Below are positions 1-6,658 of a stretch of 11,923 nucleotides of DNA, one piece after another. This DNA is from a bacterium (GTDB taxonomy: Bacteria; SZUA-79; Acidulodesulfobacterales; Acidulodesulfobacteraceae). The stretch is from the NCBI GenBank assembly GCA_021794335.1, contig JAJYQZ010000091.1:1-11923 (forward strand). The letters are read 5' to 3'. A model generated the notes under the pieces. That model saw only the letters and a list, made by a program, of their open reading frames with translations, was not told where the DNA came from and did not search any database. The position numbers and the translations under genes were made by a program. Each line of letters begins with the position of its first letter. The first letter of the stretch is position 1.

Positions 1-498
1 GTCAAAAGGTCTTCTTTGGTAAAGCGGCGTGGTAAAATAAGACGGGTTGCCGTAATATGCCTCATAAAACTGGATATTCTGTCCGAAATCTAAAGATATG
101 TGAAAACCGACGCCGTAAGGATTAGAAGAAGTCCCGGGCGAACGCCTGAGCGTTATATCGGCTTGATTAACCGTGAATCCGTCTGACTGCCAGTTATCGC
201 CGTAATTAGCGTTATAGCCGTTCGGTTTTGCAAAATTATATGTATAAGACGACACTAATGTACCGAGTAATTGAATACCGGAAAAATAAGAATTTGAATT
301 TTTCTGCTTTGCTTTTTTTAAGGCATTAATTTCATTGGAAAGATTGTTTAATTTAGCCTCAAGACTTTTTATCTGCGGCGCGGAACCGCCTGAAGCCGAT
401 GTGCTGTCCGCGTAAGAATTTTTAGCGGCTGCGGCCGTTAAAAAGATACTGAAAAGCAACAGGCTAAAAAATACTGCTAATTTTAATTTAATTCTCAT
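1..498 (-). CDS. Porin-like outer-membrane beta-barrel protein, N-terminal part (OmpL/bbp2-like)
   Basis: This is the first 166 codons of a gene that runs off the left edge. The product starts MRIKLKLAVFF and has a typical Sec signal peptide: basic residues, a hydrophobic core at about 7-24, and possible cleavage near A25 or A30 (NSYA-DS). A short heptad-like segment at about 43-66 (IKSLEAKLNNLSNEINALK) could be a periplasmic coiled coil, as in other porins that anchor to peptidoglycan or trimerise. From about residue 71 the pattern is beta-barrel-like: alternating aromatic and polar residues, TLVSSYTYNF, DGFTVNQADITLRR and GFHISLDFGQ. The N-Q-A-(D/E)-x-x-L and D-x-D/F-G-Q blocks resemble the OmpL-like putative porin family (bbp2), which is a family-level resemblance from memory. 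The start is supported by a GGGAG ribosome site at 508-512, 9 nt upstream. A sigma-54-type promoter at 632-647 points at this gene. Substrate cannot be inferred. Confidence 0.75.
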   Translation of the reverse strand, partial: MRIKLKLAVFFSLLLFSIFLTAAAAKNSYADSTSASGGSAPQIKSLEAKLNNLSNEINALKKAKQKNSNSYFSGIQLLGTLVSSYTYNFAKPNGYNANYGDNWQSDGFTVNQADITLRRSPGTSSNPYGVGFHISLDFGQNIQFYEAYYGNPSYFTTPLYQRRPFD

Positions 499-562
499 AA
501 AATAATTCTCCCGATTAATGATTGATTAACAATTTTACATTTTTACATTAATTTAAAATAAA

Positions 563-580
563 TTTACCGGCGCCGGTAAA
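563..580. promoter_or_regulatory. Perfect 18-bp palindrome upstream of the porin gene
   Basis: TTTACCGGCGCCGGTAAA is its own reverse complement and has no loop, so it looks more like a dimeric protein-binding site than a terminator hairpin. It is a GC-rich island in very AT-rich surroundings. It lies 65 bp upstream of the porin start codon, between that codon and the predicted sigma-54 promoter, so it would fall in the transcribed leader. It could be an operator or a leader structure; which protein binds is unknown. Confidence 0.5.
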
Positions 581-631
581 AACCCCGAAAATTTACGATT
601 GGAGGTAAAGCTAAAGGGTTATAATACGATA

Positions 632-647
632 AGCAAAATTTATGCCA
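632..647 (-). promoter_or_regulatory. Sigma-54 (-24/-12) promoter for the porin gene
   Basis: On the minus strand the sequence reads TGGCATAAATTTTGCT. Against the sigma-54 consensus TGGCAC-N5-TTGCW it keeps TGGCA and TTGC(A/T) with the diagnostic GG-N10-GC spacing. Transcription would begin near 621 and give a leader of about 120 nt before the porin ATG at 498. The gene upstream on the same strand is a sigma-54-dependent NtrX-type activator, which fits. A weak dyad TAAAC (682-686)/GTTTA (699-703) upstream could be part of an activator site, but this is not strong. Confidence 0.6.
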
Positions 648-750
648 GATTAAAAAGGCGGATTTAATGCAGTTTTACAGATAAACAAACCCGGATTAGT
701 TTAAAATATGCTATAAAAATAGTCATATTAATAGATATTTTTTTTATTGA

Positions 751-2151
751 TTAATTTTTAGGCAAGAAGGGTATATTTATATTAAGCAATGCTATCCTTT
801 TTTGCAGATTTCTCCTGCTCATACCGATATTTTCGGCCGTTTTTGTGATATTATTATCGTTTTCTTTCAACTTGTTTATTAAATAGTGCTTTTCAAAGGC
901 TTCTTTTGCTTCCTTGAAGGAATTTATACCTCCGCCGGTATATTTTTCAATATCGTTTTTATTGTTATCTTTATTAATGCTAATGCTGTCTTCATCATTT
1001 TTAATTTTTAATTCGCTTAACACATTCTCTTCGGTTATTTTATTTTGCGAATTAAAAATGGAAAACCTTTCGATAATATTTTTTAATTCCCTGACATTGC
1101 CCGGCCAATCATAATTTTTCAACGCATTCATCGCGCGTTCGCCTATTTCCAACATCTGCGCCTTCCCGAAACTTTTAACGAAATAATTAACCAGTAAAGG
1201 AATATCTTCCCTTCTATCCCTTAAGGGCGGAATAAAAAACGGGATAACATTCAGCCTGTAAAATAAATCGCTTCTGAACCTGCCTGCCGCCATCTCCTTT
1301 TCGAGGTCTTTATTTGTCGCGGCTATAACCCTCGTATCCGTCTCGACCTCCGTTTCGCCGCCGACCCTTTGAAATTTCTTATCCTGTAAAACCCTTAAAA
1401 CCTTTGACTGCATCCTTAAACTCATATCCCCTATTTCATCGAGAAACAAAGTGCCGCCGTCGGCAAGTTCGAATTTCCCCCTTTTTTTATTGTTAGCGCC
1501 GGTAAAAGCTCCCTTTTCGTATCCAAAAATCTCGCTTTCTATGAGTTCTTCGGGGATGGCGGCGCAGTTAATTGCAATAAAAGGCTCTTCTTTCCTTGAA
1601 CTGCTTAAATGGAGCGCCCTTGCGACCATCTCTTTTCCGGTTCCGTTTTCTCCCGTAATTAAAACGGGCGCTTCAGCCTGTGCCGCCTTCAATATTTTTT
1701 CTTTTAAAAACTTAATGCTATCGGACTCCCCTATAAGTTCAAAACCGCCCGAAAGGCTTTTTGCCATTATCGTCTTTTTTTCGCTGACGCCGTTGTATTT
1801 AACGGCATTTTCGACGGTGATAAGAACCCTGTCGAGCGATAAGGGTTTTTCTATAAAATCATACGCTCCCGTTTTTATGGTTTTTATGGCGGTATCGATA
1901 TCGGAATGGCCTGAAATCATAATAACCGGAATATTTTTATTTGCTTTAACCATATCGTTCAAAATACCGATTCCGTCCCTGCCGGGAAGCCAGATGTCCA
2001 ATAAAACCGCATTTGGAGACATTTCGTTAAAAGCCTTAAGACCCCCTTCGCCGCTTCCTTCCGATACGACTTTGTATCCCTCGTCCGTCAAAATGCCTTC
2101 CAGAGACTTTCTTATGCTTTCTTCATCGTCTATAACTAAAATCAGTTTCAA
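751..2151 (-). CDS. ntrX: NtrX-like sigma-54-dependent response regulator
   Basis: The 466-residue product has a complete enhancer-binding-protein architecture. The receiver domain (about 1-120) has the acidic pair D8/D9, phospho-acceptor D52 in LLDIWLPGRDG, S80 and K102. The AAA+ domain (about 137-370) has Walker A GENGTGKE (167-174), the sigma-54 contact loop GAFTGA (214-219), Walker B GGTLFLDEIGD (232-242) and WPGNVREL (349-356). After a polar Asn/Asp/Lys-rich linker (about 383-405), a Fis-type helix-turn-helix occupies about 434-456. The DIWLPG signature and pairing with an NtrY-type kinase favour NtrX over NtrC. The start is TTG (2149-2151), preceded by a strong GGGGGAGGG purine stretch inside the last codons of ntrY. 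The 5-nt gap to ntrY implies one mRNA and coupled translation. Likely targets are sigma-54 promoters such as the one before the adjacent porin gene; this is inference. Confidence 0.9.
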   Translation of the reverse strand: MKLILVIDDEESIRKSLEGILTDEGYKVVSEGSGEGGLKAFNEMSPNAVLLDIWLPGRDGIGILNDMVKANKNIPVIMISGHSDIDTAIKTIKTGAYDFIEKPLSLDRVLITVENAVKYNGVSEKKTIMAKSLSGGFELIGESDSIKFLKEKILKAAQAEAPVLITGENGTGKEMVARALHLSSSRKEEPFIAINCAAIPEELIESEIFGYEKGAFTGANNKKRGKFELADGGTLFLDEIGDMSLRMQSKVLRVLQDKKFQRVGGETEVETDTRVIAATNKDLEKEMAAGRFRSDLFYRLNVIPFFIPPLRDRREDIPLLVNYFVKSFGKAQMLEIGERAMNALKNYDWPGNVRELKNIIERFSIFNSQNKITEENVLSELKIKNDEDSISINKDNNKNDIEKYTGGGINSFKEAKEAFEKHYLINKLKENDNNITKTAENIGMSRRNLQKRIALLNINIPFLPKN

Positions 2152-2156
2152 TTTTT

Positions 2157-4067
2157 TTAACCCTCCCCCTCGCCCAATTTTAATTCTATGATAAAACTTA
2201 CCCCGCCGTCTTCGTTGTTTTCCGCTCTTATCTGAGCGTTGTTCTCGACCATTATATTTTTAGTTATGGCAAGTCCCAAACCTGTTCCGCCCTGCTTTGT
2301 AGAAAAATAAGGCTCGTACATATTTTGCATGACCTCGCCTTCCATGCCCGTTCCGTTATCCGCAAAAACTATGCGGACGACCTGCTTATCCGCGTCCTTT
2401 TTCGCCTCCACCGTTATTCTGCCTTTATATCCAGATTCTTTCCAACCCTGCCGTTTTAATAAAACGCTGTACACCCCGTTATCGATTATATTCATAAATG
2501 CCCGCTTCATCTGTTGTTTGTCTATAAAAACTTCCGGCAAATCTCCGTCAAGATTCGTGATGAATTCTATATCTTTATGAGCGTTTTTATAAAGAGGCAT
2601 GACATCGTTAATCAGGTAGTTTACATTTATGTATTCAAAATTAGCCTCCGGAAGCCTTGCGTAAAGCGAAAATTCATCTACAAGATTTTTTAAATCGCCG
2701 ACCTCTTTAATAATGGTATCCACCATTTCATTAAAAATCAAATCTTCATCTTCATTGCCCGCCTTTCCGCCAAATTTTCTCTTAAGCCTTTCGGCCGAAA
2801 GCTTAATCGGGGTTAGAGGGTTTTTTATTTCGTGCGCCATTCGTTTTGCAACCTCTTCCCAAGCCGCAACCCTTTGAGCTTTCATCATATCCGTCGTATC
2901 GTTTAAAACGATGATAAAACCTATATAATTATTCAATTCGTCTTTTAAAACCGTCAGATTTACGATATAAACCTTCACGCCGCCTTTAACATTAAGTTTT
3001 ACCTCTTTTGTTATGCTTTCTTTATCCTCTCTTGCCAAATCTTTAATCATACCCCTTATATCCGAAAATGCCGTTTTATCGAAAACATCTTTATAATGAA
3101 GGTTGACGGACTTTTTAGAATTTAAGTCAAACATATTCTCGGCGGCATTATTTATATTTCTAATTTTACCGGTCTTGTCTATGGCGATGACGCCGGCATG
3201 AATATTTTTAAGAATTATTTCCATATATTTTCTTCTTCTATCTATTTCTTCGTTAACCTTTCGCAAATCAAGATTCGCCTTTTCTATTACCTGCTTATTT
3301 TTACTTAAATCCTTAGCCATAACATTAAAAGAATCTATAAGCATCCCTATTTCATCGTCGGAACCGGCGGGAACCGAGGTATCAAGATTCCCCGCAGCCA
3401 CCTTTTTGGTTCCCTCCACCAGATCTATTATCGGTTTTGTCAACTTTTTTGACAGGTAAAATCCCACCCATAAAGAAATAAATAAAATAATAAGGGTAAA
3501 TATGGAAAAAAATATAAGATATGTCGTCTCCATAGGATTTTTCATGAACCGTATCTGCGAATATTCTTTGTAAAAATTAGAGAGCCAGTATATCTTGCGG
3601 ACAATCTTTTCCTGCCCGCCCGCATTATGTTTATGGTAAAATCTTGCGATGCCGATTGCGTAATCCATTGCCTTTTCTATTTTTGGGTCATACCACTTGT
3701 TGATAATATTGGCGGCAAAACCGGTTGCGACTATTACGATAAACATAAACACGGATGGAACAAGAGAGACTATCACGAACAAAGAAACCAGCTTTGTCCT
3801 TAATTTTGCCCCCGTAACCTTCATTTTTCTTTCTATAAGGAGTTTGATTACATTCCTTATGACCAGAAAGAGCATAAATAAAAACAGGATTACGGTTATA
3901 TTTATATAAGCGTAAACGATAATCTTGGATGTTAAGGATGTATTCGTAAAAGAAATCATCCTGACTTCCGCAAAGGTTGAGATTATTATCAGAAATACCG
4001 TTATGATTATAAATATAATCTCTCTTCTTATCCTAATTTTTTCGATCGATTTATCCTTGTCTTTCAT
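2157..4067 (-). CDS. ntrY: NtrY-like membrane sensor histidine kinase
   Basis: This 636-residue inner-membrane kinase has hydrophobic helices at about 16-34, 50-70, 93-120 and 182-203. A HAMP linker (about 204-257), a coiled-coil stretch, and a PAS domain (about 282-395) follow. The dimerisation/phosphotransfer motif AHEIKNPLTPIKLSAERL has phospho-His H412. The ATPase domain has the N box around N526/N530, DNGTGM (570-575), YEPYFSTK (584-591) and GGTGLGLA (593-600). Domain order and the H-box are those of NtrY, whose partner is NtrX, encoded next. The extracytoplasmic segment between helices 3 and 4 is only about 60 residues, shorter than in the roughly 750-residue alphaproteobacterial NtrY proteins. 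The signal sensed is unknown; known NtrYX systems respond to nitrogen, redox or envelope cues. No good ribosome site lies close to the ATG: the nearest purine-rich GGGA is 13 nt away inside a hairpin. Confidence 0.88.
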   Translation of the reverse strand: MKDKDKSIEKIRIRREIIFIIITVFLIIISTFAEVRMISFTNTSLTSKIIVYAYINITVILFLFMLFLVIRNVIKLLIERKMKVTGAKLRTKLVSLFVIVSLVPSVFMFIVIVATGFAANIINKWYDPKIEKAMDYAIGIARFYHKHNAGGQEKIVRKIYWLSNFYKEYSQIRFMKNPMETTYLIFFSIFTLIILFISLWVGFYLSKKLTKPIIDLVEGTKKVAAGNLDTSVPAGSDDEIGMLIDSFNVMAKDLSKNKQVIEKANLDLRKVNEEIDRRRKYMEIILKNIHAGVIAIDKTGKIRNINNAAENMFDLNSKKSVNLHYKDVFDKTAFSDIRGMIKDLAREDKESITKEVKLNVKGGVKVYIVNLTVLKDELNNYIGFIIVLNDTTDMMKAQRVAAWEEVAKRMAHEIKNPLTPIKLSAERLKRKFGGKAGNEDEDLIFNEMVDTIIKEVGDLKNLVDEFSLYARLPEANFEYINVNYLINDVMPLYKNAHKDIEFITNLDGDLPEVFIDKQQMKRAFMNIIDNGVYSVLLKRQGWKESGYKGRITVEAKKDADKQVVRIVFADNGTGMEGEVMQNMYEPYFSTKQGGTGLGLAITKNIMVENNAQIRAENNEDGGVSFIIELKLGEGEG

Positions 4068-4080
4068 CTTGTATCTGGAT

Positions 4081-4095
4081 TCCCGCTGAAGCGGG
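4081..4095. repeat. GC-rich hairpin in the ntrY leader, REP-like
   Basis: CCCGC and GCGGG (4082-4086 and 4091-4095) pair around a TGAA tetraloop. The plus-strand context CTGGATTCCCGCTGAAGCGG resembles the dispersed CTGGATTCCCGC...GCGGGAAT repeats seen in many proteobacterial genomes, recalled from general knowledge. It lies in the 57-bp gap between DUF4390 and ntrY, 14 bp upstream of the ntrY start codon. The only purine-rich candidate for the ntrY ribosome site is part of the stem, so the hairpin could limit ntrY translation or attenuate readthrough. Confidence 0.45.
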
Positions 4096-4124
4096 TTGAG
4101 ACGCCAATTGTTAAAAAAATAAAT

Positions 4125-4709
4125 TTAATAAATAAATTTAAGGCTGTATGTATTTGTGGCCATCAGGAAATAACCGGTAAAAAACGGGATATAATTAAGA
4201 GGAAACGGGATATGGAATGTGCCTAAAACTCCTCTTATAGTTATCTCGTATTTGCTGCCCTGCCTGAAATTTCTTTTGGCCCGTACACGCAAATTTTGAA
4301 CCTTAGACATATAGGCTAATGCGCCGCTAAACGACCTCGCTATTAATCTTTTGCCGAATTTACCCATGTAATTATATCTTATAATGAAATAATTATTCAG
4401 CTCATCGTATTTTATGGAATTTACTAAAACACGGTCGTATAAAACCCTCCCGCCCGGTTCCGAGCGCACCTTAACATAAAATCGGAATTTGACGGGAAAC
4501 CCGCTTAAAATAGCTTTTTTTAAGTCTCGGTTAAAAGCGCTGCTTACTTTAAAATATAAAATAACGCTGTTTTTATTATAGGATGTTACTATTACATCCG
4601 AGATTTTCGGCATCCCGAAAGCTTTCAGGGGGAAAAATAAGACGGCGGCGAAAATCGCCGGAAACATAAACTTAATTAAAAACGGCATAGCCTTTTCCTT
4701 TTTTTTCAT
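4125..4709 (-). CDS. DUF4390 family exported protein
   Basis: The product is about 194 residues with an N-terminal signal peptide or membrane anchor (MKKKEKAMPFLIKFMFPAIFAAVLFFPLKAFG), followed by a mostly beta-strand-like domain beginning PKISDVIVTSYNKNSVILYFKVS. The pattern of an N-terminal strand pair, an (A/S)GFPVKFRFYVKV segment and a later YDELNNYFIIRY block matches the DUF4390 family. That family has no established biochemical role but is often encoded next to ntrY/ntrX, as here. I chose the ATG at 4709 because AGGA (4716-4719) lies 6 nt upstream. An in-frame ATG at 4730 (7 residues longer) lacks a ribosome site. The gene is divergent from the PhnP-like gene and lies 57 bp before ntrY, probably heading a DUF4390-ntrY-ntrX operon. 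An envelope-located accessory to NtrY signalling is conceivable but unproven. Confidence 0.72.
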   Translation of the reverse strand: MKKKEKAMPFLIKFMFPAIFAAVLFFPLKAFGMPKISDVIVTSYNKNSVILYFKVSSAFNRDLKKAILSGFPVKFRFYVKVRSEPGGRVLYDRVLVNSIKYDELNNYFIIRYNYMGKFGKRLIARSFSGALAYMSKVQNLRVRAKRNFRQGSKYEITIRGVLGTFHIPFPLNYIPFFTGYFLMATNTYSLKFIY

Positions 4710-4729
4710 CCTTAATCCTGCCTTAATCA

Positions 4730-4758
4730 TTTACTTAAGATAGATTTTATTGTATCAT
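4730..4758 (+). promoter_or_regulatory. Candidate promoter for the PhnP-like gene
   Basis: TTTACT (4730-4735) and TATCAT (4753-4758) are separated by 17 bp, matching sigma-70-type -35 (4/6) and -10 (5/6) hexamers. The predicted start of transcription is about 4764-4767, at or just before the ATG at 4767, which would make the mRNA leaderless or nearly so. Consistent with this, there is no Shine-Dalgarno-like sequence before the ATG. In AT-rich DNA such matches occur by chance, so this remains a candidate. Confidence 0.4.
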
Positions 4759-4766
4759 AAAAAAAT

Positions 4767-5525
4767 ATGAAAGTATTAGTATTAGGCTGCGGCACTTCAA
4801 CCGGCGTTCCGTTAATCGGCTGCAATTGCAAAATTTGCACGTCAAGCAATCCAAGAAACAAAAGATTAAGGCCGTCGATTCTTGTGTCGGAAAATAATCT
4901 GAATATTTTAATCGACACGCCTCCAGATTTACGAACCCAGGCGCTAAAGGAAAATGTAAAAAACATCGATGCCGTCTTATACACCCATACCCATGCCGAC
5001 CATCTTTTCGGGATAGACGATTTAAGGATGTTTAACTATATTAAAAAGGCCCCGATACCCATATACGCCTCTGAAGCAGCGATACATTTCATCGAAAATA
5101 AATTCGATTATATATTTAAAGAAAAAACGCTTTCAAGCAAGCCTAACCTTACGCCGAATATATTAAAAGACAGAATTGAAATTAACGGGTTAAGCATAAC
5201 GGCTGTTCCCGTTTACCACGGCGAAAGCATAATAAACGGATATAGAATAAACGATTTTGCATATATTACCGATGTTTCGAAAATACCGGAAACATCTTTT
5301 AAATTATTAAACGGTTTAAAGGTATTGATGATAGACGCGCTGAGATACAAACCGCATCCGACGCATTTAAGCATTGATGAAGCGATAACCGTTTCCAGAA
5401 GAATAAATCCCGCCAGAACTTACTTTACGCATATGGGACACAATATCGACTACGAAGAAATTAAAAAATACGACGCATACGGGAATTTTATACCCGCCTA
5501 TGACGGATTAACCTTCGAGGTATAA
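4767..5525 (+). CDS. Metallo-beta-lactamase-fold phosphodiesterase, PhnP-like
   Basis: This 252-residue protein belongs to the metallo-beta-lactamase superfamily. The N-terminus has the PhnP-type opening GCGTSTGVPLIGC (7-19) and a Cys cluster C19, C21, C24. The metal-binding motif is HTHADH (74-79: H74, H76, D78, H79). Further likely ligands are H151 (VYHGE), D169 (YITDVS) and H222 (THMGH). PHPTHLS (196-202) is also typical of this subgroup. PhnP hydrolyses 5-phosphoribosyl 1,2-cyclic phosphate in C-P lyase phosphonate catabolism, but no phn genes are visible here, so the substrate may be another cyclic nucleotide or sugar phosphate. No signal peptide is seen, so it should be cytoplasmic. The gene has no recognisable ribosome site, is divergent from DUF4390 (57 bp between the chosen starts) and converges with lptG across 11 bp. 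Confidence 0.82.
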   Translation: MKVLVLGCGTSTGVPLIGCNCKICTSSNPRNKRLRPSILVSENNLNILIDTPPDLRTQALKENVKNIDAVLYTHTHADHLFGIDDLRMFNYIKKAPIPIYASEAAIHFIENKFDYIFKEKTLSSKPNLTPNILKDRIEINGLSITAVPVYHGESIINGYRINDFAYITDVSKIPETSFKLLNGLKVLMIDALRYKPHPTHLSIDEAITVSRRINPARTYFTHMGHNIDYEEIKKYDAYGNFIPAYDGLTFEV

Positions 5526-5536
5526 ATAACGCCCGG

Positions 5537-6640
5537 TTAATCTATATCTGCCATAAGATATACGGCAAATAATAAAAATATAATATCTGCCATAAACGCG
5601 GCTAAAAGCGGATTCAGCTGGGAGGACTCCCCGAGCGACAGGGCAATGGAATTAACAATCCACCATGTAAAGGCAAATACGATGCTTATTCCTATCGCAA
5701 TAGGCGTGCCGCCTTTCTTTTCCAGCAATAATCCAACGGAAATGCCGATAAGTATAAGAATCAGGTTTATTACCGGGTAGGATAATTTGGAATAAAAACC
5801 GGTAAGAATATAACTGACGCCGGATTCCGTTTTTTTTGCGACTGCAATCATTTTCGACAGGCTGGTTATAGAAAGAAATTCCGGTTTCAGGGTGTAAGAT
5901 TTAAAAAAATTTAAGTTTAAATTAATAGGCATTTCCACATTTTTAAAAAATTTTTCCGAAAATTCGGATTTATTTTTAAATTCGAATTTGTCTATCCGCC
6001 CGTTAATTAACTTCAGATTATTATGTTTAAAATACCCTTCTTTTGCTATATATCTTTTATTTAAGATAAAATCGTTATCGAACGCATAAATATTGACGCC
6101 TTTAATGAGGCTCTTAGACGGGTCTAAAGACTTTGCCGTAATAATGTATTTTTTGTAATGAATCATAATGTCCTTTGTCCTGTATTTATATACGGAATCT
6201 ATATCGTAGGACGAATTTTTGTTGATATACCTTTGCATTACGAACCTTCTCAGTATATTGGTCTTAACGGCAATAAAATTAGAAAGAAAAAAAGCGGACA
6301 TCGATATTATAATTCCGGTCAAAATTAACGGCATAAAGAACTTAAACATACTTAAACCCGAAGACTTTACAGGCATTATTTCATTGTTTTTATTCAAAAA
6401 TGTTATGGTAAGCAGGGTCGATAAGAGGACGGATAACGGAAGCACCCTGTAAATTATTTCCGGAAGTTTATATAAAAAATATAGAATCACATAACCGGCG
6501 TCTGGAGAATGCTTTGTGAATGCGCCTATATTAGAAATAAAATCCACCACAATATAAAAAGCGGCTAAGCTTAAAAGGGCGACGGCCAAATACTTCAAAA
6601 ATTCGGCCAATAAATATCTTTGCAATATTTTTATTTTCAT
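5537..6640 (-). CDS. lptG: LPS export ABC transporter permease LptG
   Basis: The 367-residue product has the LptF/LptG family layout. Three N-terminal membrane segments (about 12-35, 52-82, 101-122) are followed by a periplasmic beta-rich domain (about 140-275) and three C-terminal segments (about 286-306, 312-334, 343-364). The conserved cytoplasmic coupling region LPLSVLLSTLLTITFLNKNN-EIMPVKSSGLS (67-97) is present; it contacts the LptB ATPase in this family. The protein would form the LptB2FG inner-membrane complex that extracts lipopolysaccharide and passes it to LptC/LptA. lptB, lptA and lptC are not in this window. The start is supported by GGTG (6648-6651) 7 nt upstream. The gene follows lptF by 18 bp in one operon. 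Assignment as G rather than F rests mainly on gene order. Confidence 0.85.
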   Translation of the reverse strand: MKIKILQRYLLAEFLKYLAVALLSLAAFYIVVDFISNIGAFTKHSPDAGYVILYFLYKLPEIIYRVLPLSVLLSTLLTITFLNKNNEIMPVKSSGLSMFKFFMPLILTGIIISMSAFFLSNFIAVKTNILRRFVMQRYINKNSSYDIDSVYKYRTKDIMIHYKKYIITAKSLDPSKSLIKGVNIYAFDNDFILNKRYIAKEGYFKHNNLKLINGRIDKFEFKNKSEFSEKFFKNVEMPINLNLNFFKSYTLKPEFLSITSLSKMIAVAKKTESGVSYILTGFYSKLSYPVINLILILIGISVGLLLEKKGGTPIAIGISIVFAFTWWIVNSIALSLGESSQLNPLLAAFMADIIFLLFAVYLMADID

Positions 6641-6658
6641 ATTATTTCACCGCATTAT

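Noticed and set aside
620..625. TATAAT on the plus strand in the porin/ntrX intergenic region
   Set aside because: There is no -35 match at proper distance and no plus-strand gene downstream before the convergent end of ntrX; a small RNA cannot be excluded but is not supported.
682..703. TAAAC/GTTTA dyad upstream of the sigma-54 promoter as an NtrX binding site
   Set aside because: The half-sites are only 5 bp of A/T-rich sequence and do not match a defined NtrX consensus, so it is mentioned only as a weak possibility.
1451..2191. Plus-strand open frame of 246 codons opposite ntrX/ntrY
   Set aside because: It lies wholly antisense to the well-supported receiver and AAA+ coding region, has a low-complexity Ser/Pro/Phe-rich product and no ribosome site; it is a shadow frame.
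4727..4984. Minus-strand open frame of 85 codons overlapping the PhnP-like gene and touching DUF4390
   Set aside because: It is antisense to the conserved metal-binding N-terminal region of the PhnP-like gene and has no recognisable domain.
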